This document shows, piece after piece, positions 1 to 5,863 of a DNA stretch of 6,051 nt. Numbering within the stretch: the stretch's first letter is position 1; each line of letters starts with the position of its first letter. The DNA comes from Planctomycetaceae bacterium (GTDB lineage Bacteria; Planctomycetota; Planctomycetia; Pirellulales; Thermoguttaceae). The notes under the pieces were generated by a model. That model was given only the letters and a program-made list of their open reading frames with translations, searched no databases and had not been told where the DNA came from. The stretch spans positions 1-6,051 of the forward strand of contig JAISBG010000209.1 in NCBI GenBank assembly GCA_031266315.1. Reading direction: 5' to 3'. The position numbers were made by a program, and so were the translations under genes.

Positions 1-72
1 AAAACTCCTGAAAAGAATCCCGAAAAAGACGCAAGAAAACACTCTGAAAACAAAAATGTCGCCAAACGTTAA
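1..72 (+). CDS. Possible C-terminal tail of a plus-strand gene (partial)
   Basis: The first plus-strand frame is open from the window edge to a TAA at 70-72 and reads as a very hydrophilic tail rich in Lys, Glu and Asn (KTPEKNPEKDARKHSENKN, then VAKR). Such charged tails are common at the C-termini of bacterial proteins, but 23 residues are too few to name a family. A second frame (from base 2) is also open, to about position 130, but it runs into the repeat that starts at 94, which makes it less likely. The palindrome GTTAAAAAC/TTTTTAAC (68-84) overlaps the stop; it is too AT-rich to call a terminator. If real, this gene converges on the minus-strand DUF1559 gene. Confidence 0.35.
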   Translation, partial: KTPEKNPEKDARKHSENKNVAKR

Positions 73-93
73 AAACTTTTTAACCCGAAAAAA

Positions 94-210
94 GGTGGGT
101 GACCTTTCGCTGAAAGGTCGCGCCGGTTGAGTCTTACTCAATTCCCAAACGGTTGGCAACACAAATTGCCGTCATTAATCTGATTCACAGTCGGCGAGTA
201 CGCCGACGCT
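94..210 (-). repeat. Structured dispersed repeat, copy 1 (inverted relative to copy 2)
   Basis: The reverse complement of this stretch matches 1786-1928 over most of its length. Shared blocks include the GTCGGC/GCCGAC hairpin (here 190-207, 7-bp arms, loop AGTA), the run TGTGAATCAGATTAA, a block with ACGGCAA followed by TGTGTTGCC and CCGT, the block CAACCGGCGC, and an outer GGTGGG. A 7-bp hairpin GACCTTT/AAAGGTC lies at 101-119. The same hairpin sequence sits at the opposite end of copy 2, so the end modules appear swapped. An extra hairpin TTGAGT/ACTCAA lies at 127-141. The repeat begins about 20 bases past the DUF1559 stop codon. No transposase is present, so a MITE- or REP/BIME-like non-autonomous element is the likely class. 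Confidence 0.75.
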
Positions 211-229
211 TTAAAATGGATAGTTACGT

Positions 230-1426
230 TTAATCCAAAGTGACCGTTTTTCCGTCTTCGACATCGCTATAGGGAACGAGGATAGATTCAACGGGAGTGC
301 TTACTCTGACACCGCGAACCACGCCGTCACCCAAAAGAAATTGGCAAATTCCCGGATGATAACTTCCAAATCCACTTCGATGAGCAGGAGTTGTCGGTCT
401 ATCGGTTGGACTGATTGCTAATGGGTATGAATCTGGAGTCATTATATAATCCCAGTTCCAATGGAGAATCGCTCTTGCCATCGCTGGTGTTCGATAGGCG
501 GTGTCCCTCGTTCCTCCCAAATAGGAACAGTCACCTGCAAGATGTTGAGAGGTTTCACTTGATTTGTTACATAATCCCAGATTATCCTGTGAAATATGTT
601 TTTCACCAACAAAGAACTGATTACTTGTTCCATCAACAATTCTTGCAAAAGTGTCTCTGGGACTCCATTGAGGGGCAGTACCAATTGAACGGCGAAAAGG
701 ACCCCGCATTACCTGCGCATTAATTTCGTTACCGATTATATACCAGTTCGCATCAGTACGTGTTGTTTCGGTTTGTCTGCTAACAGCATAGCCTTGCCCA
801 AGACAGACAAAGGCATAATCTGTTTGTGGTCCTGGTCGGCAATCGGAGTAAGTATTACCCGCTGTCAAACCGTTATTGACAATGAGCGAACCACCGCCGC
901 GACGAGTTGGACAACGGTAAGCCGTTACAGAACCGAATGCTTTGCGGTAATCATCATTCATGAGAACACCGCTTGTTCCACCGCTTCCGGCTGCTCCAAT
1001 CCACCAGTTTTCGTTCAAGTCATTTTGGATGCCACGCGCCATAAGAAAATTATACAGCGGTATTTGTTCCATAAACGGGTAGATCAACCCCCAAAAACTA
1101 ACGGCATTCTCACGGATTGCCGATGGCGGCAAACCGTTATTAGTGTCGTGGAAGTTGTGAATGGCAATGCCCTGCTGTTTCAGGTGGTTGGCGCACTGCA
1201 TTCGTCTTGCCGCCTCTCGTGCGGCTTGAACCGCCGGTAACAACAATGCGATTAACACGCCGATAATCGCAATCACCACAAGAAGTTCGACCAACGTAAA
1301 GCCGAACCGTAAAGAATGGGAAAGAAATAAAAATTTTGCGGAAAAACCGTTGGAAGACCTACACTTTTCGTTGTTATTTCTTAACTCTCTATCACATACT
1401 GCCCCCCCCCCCCTGACTTGCCCATT
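230..1426 (-). CDS. DUF1559 prepilin-like secreted protein (H-X9-DG type); start unresolved across a G tract
   Basis: The recognisable part reads [16 protein letters not shown]: a type IV prepilin/pseudopilin signal with Gly at -1, Phe at +1 and Glu at +5, followed by a hydrophobic helix and [19 protein letters not shown], typical of planctomycete DUF1559 proteins. Family knowledge predicts cleavage by a prepilin peptidase and N-methylation of Phe, with the helix anchoring or assembling the protein at the inner membrane. Further signs are RCPTRR in the middle and the C-terminal H-X9-DG motif ([12 protein letters not shown]), which starts 42 residues before the stop. About 350 residues is a normal family length. 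Coordinates give the whole open frame; TAA is at 230-232. Upstream of FTLVE the frame (SLRFG, preceded by FLFLSH) stays open through the G12 tract to a stop at 1427-1429 with no ATG, GTG or TTG. The TTG at 1294 lies inside the signal motif and is a poor start. Identity is secure; the N-terminus and the on/off state are not. The precise function of DUF1559 proteins is unknown. Confidence 0.9.
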   Translation of the reverse strand, partial: NGQVRGGGAVCDRELRNNNEKCRSSNGFSAKFLFLSHSLRFGFTLVELLVVIAIIGVLIALLLPAVQAAREAARRMQCANHLKQQGIAIHNFHDTNNGLPPSAIRENAVSFWGLIYPFMEQIPLYNFLMARGIQNDLNENWWIGAAGSGGTSGVLMNDDYRKAFGSVTAYRCPTRRGGGSLIVNNGLTAGNTYSDCRPGPQTDYAFVCLGQGYAVSRQTETTRTDANWYIIGNEINAQVMRGPFRRSIGTAPQWSPRDTFARIVDGTSNQFFVGEKHISQDNLGLCNKSSETSQHLAGDCSYLGGTRDTAYRTPAMARAILHWNWDYIMTPDSYPLAISPTDRPTTPAHRSGFGSYHPGICQFLLGDGVVRGVRVSTPVESILVPYSDVEDGKTVTLD

Positions 1427-1493
1427 TTAACATTTGACTTTTCACCAAAAACATTGCAAAAAGCCCGACCAAACAAATAACTAAATTTCCCAT
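1392..1493 (-). CDS. Small membrane peptide ORF (33 aa) ending in poly-Gly; candidate leader of the DUF1559 gene
   Basis: The ATG at 1493-1491 is 7 bases after a strong Shine-Dalgarno (AAGGAG, 1506-1501). A second in-frame ATG at 1499 is too close to that site. The peptide starts [20 protein letters not shown], one short hydrophobic helix, continues MLKWASQ, then GGGG from the G tract, and ends SM before a TGA at 1394-1392. It does not resemble a family I can name. With the tract as given it terminates 27 codons before the conserved pseudopilin motif. Losing one G or gaining two would carry it in frame into the DUF1559 sequence with a leader of about 64 residues. It may be an independent small membrane protein, a regulatory leader ORF, or the true N-terminus of the downstream gene. 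Promoter, SD and ORF are all in register, which supports translation. Confidence 0.55.
   Translation of the reverse strand: MGNLVICLVGLFAMFLVKSQMLKWASQGGGGSM
1402..1413 (-). repeat. G12 mononucleotide tract (C12 on the plus strand)
   Basis: Twelve uninterrupted G residues on the coding strand lie between the SD-equipped small ORF and the pseudopilin motif. G tracts of this length are classic slippage sites in phase-variable genes. As given, none of the frames that have an ATG upstream leads into the DUF1559 frame. Lengths of 11 or 14 join it to the ATG at 1493, and 10 or 13 to the ATG at 1425. It is also the sequence type most prone to length error in assemblies. Confidence 0.95.
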
Positions 1494-1500
1494 CGTCATT

Positions 1501-1506
1501 CTCCTT
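1501..1506 (-). promoter_or_regulatory. Shine-Dalgarno AAGGAG for the small leader ORF
   Basis: AAGGAG, 7 bases before the ATG at 1493-1491, is near-ideal spacing. It is the only strong ribosome binding site between the promoter and the DUF1559 coding sequence, so it decides the start of whatever is translated here. Confidence 0.75.
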
Positions 1507-1593
1507 ATTTTCTAAAGTTTTAAAAAAATAATCGCGGAACAATTACCGCAAAACAATACGGCAAAAAATATGTACCGCTATTGAATGGGATTA

Positions 1594-1622
1594 ATATTAT
1601 CAGAAACAATACCGGATGTCAA
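1594..1622 (-). promoter_or_regulatory. Sigma70-like promoter for the small ORF / DUF1559 unit
   Basis: A perfect -35 TTGACA (1622-1617) is followed after 17 bases by TAATAT (1599-1594) preceded by TG at the extended -10 position. The overlapping hexamer GATAAT (1601-1596) is an alternative -10 with a 15-base spacer. The expected start site is near 1587, giving an AT-rich leader of roughly 95 bases before the ATG at 1493. No operator is evident. Confidence 0.7.
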
Positions 1623-1703
1623 GAGAAATCTTTTTTTTGAGAAAAACTTTTTCGGTAGTTTTGGAATTTTTTAGTAACCGTCTATTTAATTTGTAGAATT
1701 TTT

Positions 1704-2003
1704 CTGATTCTACCGTATTAGGTGTCTCCCAACGGAATCGTCAAATAATTAATATTTCATCGGCAATCATAAGCCAGCAATCATCAGGTGGGCGACCTTT
1801 CGCTGAAAGGTCGCGTCGGCGTTAGCCGACTGTGAATCAGATTAACTACGGCAAAATGTGTTGCCTTCCGTTTTGGAGTCAATAATAAACCAACCGGCGC
1901 AACCGCCCAGCGGGCGGATTGCCCACCTCTTTCACGATTTTTCGTGTGTTTCGCGTTTAAAACGAACTTGTCAATGCTTGGATACCTAATACGGTAGAAT
2001 CAG
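1704..2003. mobile_element. 300-bp MITE-like element with 20-bp perfect terminal inverted repeats
   Basis: CTGATTCTACCGTATTAGGT at 1704-1723 is exactly the reverse complement of 1984-2003. Nothing inside looks coding. The interior contains copy 2 of the structured repeat (1786-1928) near its centre. A further GTAGAAT (1693-1699) just outside the left end pairs with ATTCTAC inside the left repeat. I see no clear target-site duplication. The right end lies 6 bases past the proB stop codon and the left end about 80 bases upstream of the DUF1559 promoter. Without a transposase it would be a non-autonomous element, or a large intergenic hairpin acting at the proB 3' end. Confidence 0.65.
1786..1928 (+). 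repeat. Structured dispersed repeat, copy 2 (nested)
   Basis: The element is bounded by AGGTGGGC (1786-1793) and its exact complement GCCCACCT (1921-1928). Inside, in order, are a 9-bp hairpin GCGACCTTT/AAAGGTCGC (1792-1814, loop CGCTG), a hairpin GTCGGC/GCCGAC (1815-1830, loop GTTA), a block shared with copy 1 (1831-1900), and a hairpin CCGCCC/GGGCGG (1903-1917, loop AGC). Copy 1 is the same core in the opposite orientation with different end hairpins. It is non-coding. Placed inside the 20-bp-TIR element, it could be a separate insertion or part of that element's body. Confidence 0.75.
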
Positions 2004-2009
2004 GAGAGT

Positions 2010-3149
2010 TTAATCAACGAGTTGCAGGTTATCGCGGTGGACGACTTCGGTGTAAGCGGTTATTCCTAAAATTTTGCGGATTTCGGAGGTTTTTTTGCCC
2101 TTGATTAAGAGAACCTCTTTGATACTGTAGTTTGTCAGACCGCGAGCAATCTCTCTGCCGTTACGGTCAATTATTGTTACGATTCCGCCTTTTTCAAACG
2201 TTCCATCGGCATCGATAATACCAATAGGAAGAAGACTCTTGCCCTTTCGACAAACTGCGTCCGCTGCTCCTTCGTCAAGAACCAGCCGACCTTCCACCCG
2301 AACCGCAAAACCAAGCCAACGTTTTCGGGCGGTCAGAAAATTGTTTTGCGTTAGAAAAACAGTTCCAACTTCTTTGGCAGCAAAAAGATCACCAAGTGTT
2401 TCGGAATGGTCGCCGTTGGCAATAATCACATTGCCGCCGGAACCTGTAATCATTTTCGCCGCTTTGAGTTTGCTTGACATACCGCCCTTGCTGCGGGTCG
2501 AACGTTTTTCTGCAACCATTTTCAACAAATCCGGCGACCAGTTTTCAACAACCGGAATTAGTCTGGCTTCCGGATCTGCCGGATCACGATCAAACAATCC
2601 GTCAACATCCGTCAACAAAATCAGTAACGGTGTTTCAAACAGGTTGGCAACCAAAGACGCCAACCGGTCATTATCGCCAAAGGTCGTATGAAGTTCGTCA
2701 ACACTTATTGTATCGTTTTCGTTGATAATCGGTAAGGCTCCGTAATTAAGAATAGTTCGGATTGTGTTTCTGGCATTGAGATAACGTTTGCGGCTGGAAA
2801 GATCATCGGCAGTCAGCAAAACTTGAGCCGAATGAATACCGTGACGGTTAAGAAAACGTTCATAGGTTTCGATTAATTTTCCCTGCCCGATAGCGGCAAC
2901 GGCTTGAAGTTGGGAGAGTTCAGCCGGACGTTCCGACAAACCAAGCCGCCCCATCCCCGCCCCCACCGCACCAGAACTAACAAGAACAATACGCTTTTTT
3001 CGGAAAATCATCCGGCAAAGATCGTCCGTAAGTTGTGCAATCCGTTCTTCATTCAATAAACCATTTTTAAGCGTCAGAACATTCGTTCCAACTTTGACAA
3101 CAATCACATCAGACGTTTTCAAAATTTCATCACGAAGCAAAGATGGCAT
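2010..3149 (-). CDS. proB: Glutamate 5-kinase (gamma-glutamyl kinase)
   Basis: This enzyme phosphorylates L-glutamate with ATP to gamma-glutamyl phosphate, the first and normally proline-inhibited step of proline synthesis in the cytoplasm. The amino-acid kinase domain spans about residues 12-260. VVKVGT carries the phosphate-binding Lys19, VSSGA has Ser59, and INENDT (Asp146) and GDND (Asn160) bind glutamate by comparison with E. coli ProB. LLLTDVDGLF is at about 176-186 and the GGMSSKL loop at 222-228. A C-terminal PUA domain (about 285-370) starts near RLVLDEGAADA. The length of 379 residues is close to the 367 of the E. coli enzyme. The ATG at 3149 was chosen because the homology starts about 12 residues later; no clear Shine-Dalgarno precedes it, and an ATG at 3157 is out of frame. 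A promoter sits about 55 bases upstream. proA, often adjacent, is not in the window, so the gene seems to be monocistronic here. All key residues are present. Confidence 0.97.
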   Translation of the reverse strand: MPSLLRDEILKTSDVIVVKVGTNVLTLKNGLLNEERIAQLTDDLCRMIFRKKRIVLVSSGAVGAGMGRLGLSERPAELSQLQAVAAIGQGKLIETYERFLNRHGIHSAQVLLTADDLSSRKRYLNARNTIRTILNYGALPIINENDTISVDELHTTFGDNDRLASLVANLFETPLLILLTDVDGLFDRDPADPEARLIPVVENWSPDLLKMVAEKRSTRSKGGMSSKLKAAKMITGSGGNVIIANGDHSETLGDLFAAKEVGTVFLTQNNFLTARKRWLGFAVRVEGRLVLDEGAADAVCRKGKSLLPIGIIDADGTFEKGGIVTIIDRNGREIARGLTNYSIKEVLLIKGKKTSEIRKILGITAYTEVVHRDNLQLVD

Positions 3150-3203
3150 AGCAACATGGAATTGTGTTGACCGTAAAATAAATATCAGTACAGATTAGTT
3201 GTG

Positions 3204-3232
3204 ATTATATCAGATTTTGTGATTGGTAACAA
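3204..3232 (-). promoter_or_regulatory. Extended -10 promoter for proB
   Basis: A consensus -10 TATAAT (3209-3204), with TG one base upstream of it (extended -10), lies 17 bases after TTGTTA (3232-3227; 4 of 6 match to TTGACA). The predicted start near 3197 gives a leader of about 48 bases before the proB ATG. Confidence 0.7.
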
Positions 3233-3330
3233 TTCACACGATTGTCTATTCCGTAGGATTACAAGTTTTTTCCGAACAAAAATTTGAGAATCGTAGTATG
3301 AGGCAGTCGATATTTAACAATCAATTATAA

Positions 3331-3458
3331 GTAACTTCTAAAAACCCATTTTTTTGACAGGATTAACAGAATTTACATGATAAAAAATCAAATAAAATCC
3401 GGTAAGTCATGTATATCTTGTCAAAAAATAAATCTTTGTAAAGGTTTTTAGGAGTTGC
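3331..3458. repeat. 128-bp imperfect palindrome abutting the transposase relic
   Basis: Outer arms at 3331-3346 and 3443-3458 pair (GTAACTTCTAAAAACC against GGTTTTTAGGAGTTGC, two mismatches). Inner arms at 3350-3381 and 3397-3428 pair over 32 positions with 8 mismatches, beginning TTTTTTGACA and ending TGTCAAAAAA. The inner part resembles the widespread AT-rich intergenic palindromes built from GACAGGATT-like units. T or A runs at both ends could let it end transcription in either direction, including that of the glycosyltransferase-like gene. It is non-coding. Confidence 0.65.
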
Positions 3459-3560
3459 TTTAATAAGATTCATCAACTCAATGATTTTCTTTGTCGTCAA
3501 GGTGTGCTTATCAAAAGTGGTATTATTGTTGACGGCACTTTTGTCGATGTTCCGAAACAA
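3459..3560 (+). pseudogene. IS5-type transposase relic (internal fragment)
   Basis: The plus strand encodes FNKIHQLNDFLCRQGVLIKS followed by GIIVDGTFVDVPKQ. It closely resembles the region of IS5-family (IS1182/DUF772-like) transposases where an L/F-rich helix is followed by a G-x-IVDA-[ST]-x-V-x-VP-[KR]-Q block; the first catalytic Asp of the DDE triad lies in the IVD. Homology starts right at the end of the 128-bp palindrome and stops at VPKQ, seven bases before the stop codon of the neighbouring gene. The usual continuation (RNTREEN-like) is missing and the frame ends at 3582-3584. No terminal repeats or other catalytic residues remain, so it is dead. A short MRQSIFNNQL frame at 3298-3330 could be the N-terminus of the same gene on the far side of the palindrome; that is speculative. 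The 65-codon minus-strand frame over this area is its antisense shadow. Confidence 0.65.
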
Positions 3561-3566
3561 TCAATA

Positions 3567-5810
3567 TTATGGCGGAATTATTGATGTTTTCTTTTCGCGT
3601 TTTCCGCGAATTATTACGTAATCTATTGCATTGGAAACATATAAGTCGCCTAAAATATACTGTTTTTGTAAATCAAAAATGAAATCAATATTTTCAAAAA
3701 TGATAACTTCCGGTATAAAATCGTTGCGATAATTAGCGGTTTTTTGATATTCTTCTGAATAAAAAACCCAACGAAATTCAAGAGAAGGAATCTCATTTTT
3801 GAGAAGACGCATAATCGAATATTCAAACGCACCTGATTGAGTATTACAATGAAATCCGATTTTATTGGTATTGTGTTTTTTAAGATTTTTGACTAAGGTC
3901 AGATAATCCGGTGTATAAAATGGTATTGTTCGGAAATATTTAGCCTGATGTAAAAAATAGAATTGATCAGATAGTGATCTATTCGAATATTCAAATTCAG
4001 TAACAATTTCTGGAGCCCAAAGAGCTTTTCCCATTGGCAACAGACGATAATTCGTCATCACAAAAACCTGATTTTCGAAACCGTTTTGTTTTAACCATGT
4101 TTGAAATTTTTCCTGATATTGAGGCGAAACAGTAGTAACATCTTGAGTAATAAATGATTGCACCGGATCGTATGTAAGAGAACCATAAAGAGTACATAAA
4201 GAACAAACCGCCCCCGAAACAATCAGACAAAACACTAATTCCGTTTTCGGTTTTGAAACATGCCGCATCAAATAAAAAGCGATAAACGGTGACGTCGCAG
4301 CAAAATAGGGAAGAAGCAATCGTGAACCGCATACTTGCCAACGGAATAAAAAACAGAAAAAAAGAAATCCCAAAAACAAAAGTAACATAAAAATTGCCGG
4401 ATGAATCGAATATTCGTTTTTTTCTGAAATTAATTGTTGCCGAAATATTTCCTGAAAACAACAGTAGGAAGCAAAACAAAGAAACAATAATAGTGTCAAG
4501 TGTCCCAGTTGAATGTCATTGAAGTAAAATATTGCAGTGTAATGATATATGGAATCATTACTCGAACTGCCAACAGGTATAAATGTTGTTTTAGGATCAT
4601 TCCATGATATTCCAAGCAAGTCATGAACAATTTGTACGAGAATGACGTTAAGTTCGTTCAGCTCTTGCCACGGGCAGAGTAATTGATATCCGAAATACCG
4701 CAGAGCGTTGCTGACTGTTGTTTTAATGCCAAATTCTTGATTGATAACGATTTGGTTGAGGTCGGCAGAACCAAACGGAGAACCGCAAAGAGTGTAATTA
4801 CGAATAAAAAAAGGGGCGTTGAAAAGAATAAACAGAAAAATTAGTATCAAATAAATTGGTAAAACTCGATGACGGAATTTTCTTAAATATCCAAAACCAA
4901 ACCAGATACAGAACGGAATTGCAAAGACGGCAACAGTGAGTTTTGTGTTGATACCCAATGAAACAAAAATGCCCATCACTGTAACAAAATCCCCCCCCCC
5001 CCCCCCCCAATTATCTATTTTATCTGTTTTATCAGACGTGATTCTGAATGACTTGATGCCGAAATAAAGAAATCCTAAAAAGAAGAATGTTGCCGTAACA
5101 TCTGTTTGCGGTTGTACTGATTGAACCAGAAGAATCGGTGAACCCAAAAGAATGAGGAAAGAAAAAGTTTGTCCCCATGTATTTAAACCGATTTCGTATC
5201 CCAAAAGTGATGCCAATATAAAAACACCGAACAACATACCCAATTGAACGGTATTATCAAAATAATCGTTACCGCTTAACATTTCCAATTGTAATATTAT
5301 ATACTCACTGAATGGAGGAAAGAAAATCTGTCGCGGCTCATCGCATGGGTAATGCTCAATGTTCTTGTTTTGGATCCAATGAAAAACTCTTGGCAAATGA
5401 TAAGTCATTGCATCAGGTGTGTGCGGCGGGTCATTAAACGTTACGAAGGCAAGCGGTAAAATAACCAAAATACCAACTCCGATGATTATCCGACGAATTG
5501 ACGGATTAGACGGTTGTGTTCGGAGTTTGCGGATTATTTCGATAAACCGTTTACGCCGCCGTAACAATAGAATGCCCAATATCACCGCCGAACAAAAATA
5601 AAGACAGGAAAGAGCCGTCGCGTTCAAACACCGTAAAAAAGAAAGCCCTTCCGTGAAAAACCAGATTTCCACACACAAAAAAAGTAAAGCATAGATAATT
5701 GATTCACGGAACCAAGGTGATGAATTGGGTAACAAATCTCGTTTCCGGGAAAGACAAAAAGCCCAGAGAACCAACATATTCAGAAAAAAAGGAATCAGTA
5801 ACATGACCAT
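3567..5810 (-). CDS. Polytopic membrane glycosyltransferase-like protein (GT39/ArnT/RgtA-D type)
   Basis: This 747-residue protein has about 12-13 hydrophobic segments between residues 1 and 545, then a largely soluble C-terminal part (about 550-747) expected outside the membrane. The first large loop carries NDPPHTPDAMTYHLPRV (126-142) and HWIQNKNIEHYP (144-155), the arrangement of GT-C enzymes in which an acidic residue of the first outer loop (probably Asp133) is catalytic. RWQVCGSRLLLPYFA (490-504) is a second family-like motif. Related enzymes move a sugar from a polyprenyl-phosphate donor to a lipid, glycan or protein acceptor; donor and acceptor cannot be told here. A DKTDKIDNW stretch followed by five Gly (261-273), encoded partly by a G18 tract, forms a loop before a membrane segment. 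The ATG at 5810 follows an in-frame TAG, and no Shine-Dalgarno or convincing promoter is seen. An ATG two codons later is an alternative start. The stop abuts the transposase relic, so the last residues may be altered. Confidence 0.8.
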   Translation of the reverse strand: MVMLLIPFFLNMLVLWAFCLSRKRDLLPNSSPWFRESIIYALLFLCVEIWFFTEGLSFLRCLNATALSCLYFCSAVILGILLLRRRKRFIEIIRKLRTQPSNPSIRRIIIGVGILVILPLAFVTFNDPPHTPDAMTYHLPRVFHWIQNKNIEHYPCDEPRQIFFPPFSEYIILQLEMLSGNDYFDNTVQLGMLFGVFILASLLGYEIGLNTWGQTFSFLILLGSPILLVQSVQPQTDVTATFFFLGFLYFGIKSFRITSDKTDKIDNWGGGGGDFVTVMGIFVSLGINTKLTVAVFAIPFCIWFGFGYLRKFRHRVLPIYLILIFLFILFNAPFFIRNYTLCGSPFGSADLNQIVINQEFGIKTTVSNALRYFGYQLLCPWQELNELNVILVQIVHDLLGISWNDPKTTFIPVGSSSNDSIYHYTAIFYFNDIQLGHLTLLLFLCFASYCCFQEIFRQQLISEKNEYSIHPAIFMLLLFLGFLFFCFLFRWQVCGSRLLLPYFAATSPFIAFYLMRHVSKPKTELVFCLIVSGAVCSLCTLYGSLTYDPVQSFITQDVTTVSPQYQEKFQTWLKQNGFENQVFVMTNYRLLPMGKALWAPEIVTEFEYSNRSLSDQFYFLHQAKYFRTIPFYTPDYLTLVKNLKKHNTNKIGFHCNTQSGAFEYSIMRLLKNEIPSLEFRWVFYSEEYQKTANYRNDFIPEVIIFENIDFIFDLQKQYILGDLYVSNAIDYVIIRGKREKKTSIIPP
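4991..5008 (-). repeat. G18 mononucleotide tract inside the glycosyltransferase-like gene
   Basis: Eighteen uninterrupted G residues on the coding strand supply the end of Trp268, Gly269-273 and the first base of Asp274. At 18 the frame is intact. Moving into one alternative frame gives a stop a few codons later (after ILLQ). Moving into the other runs about 65 codons to a stop at 4798-4800. Either way most membrane segments and the C-terminal domain are lost. Steps of three only change the Gly count. Confidence 0.95.
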
Positions 5811-5863
5811 CTAAAACATGTTAATATTTCAAGGTGTAAAAAATGAGTAGAACACTATTTTAG

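Noticed and set aside
68..84. Palindrome GTTAAAAAC/TTTTTAAC as a terminator
   Set aside because: It is made of A/T pairs with a one-base centre and cannot form a stable GC-rich terminator hairpin.
773..1240. 155-codon plus-strand open frame
   Set aside because: It lies antisense within the DUF1559 gene, and its translation shows no domain-like pattern; it is a shadow of the strongly supported minus-strand gene.
1292..1294. TTG as start codon of the DUF1559 gene
   Set aside because: It falls between Thr and Val of FTLVE, after the expected prepilin peptidase cleavage site, so a protein started here would lack the signal.
1522..1549. Possible leader terminator upstream of the small ORF (GCGG/CCGC stem then a T run on the minus strand)
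   Set aside because: The stem is only 4 bp with an 8-base loop and five bases separate it from the T run; too weak to call.
2239..2691. 150-codon plus-strand open frame
   Set aside because: It lies entirely antisense to proB and is rich in Ser, Arg and Thr as expected of an antisense shadow.
3363..3560. 65-codon minus-strand open frame starting with TTG
   Set aside because: It covers the palindrome and the antisense of the transposase-like sequence; the plus-strand reading has recognisable IS5-type motifs and this one has none.
3997..4479. 160-codon minus-strand open frame
   Set aside because: It is an alternative frame of the membrane glycosyltransferase-like gene, whose own frame has the family motifs.
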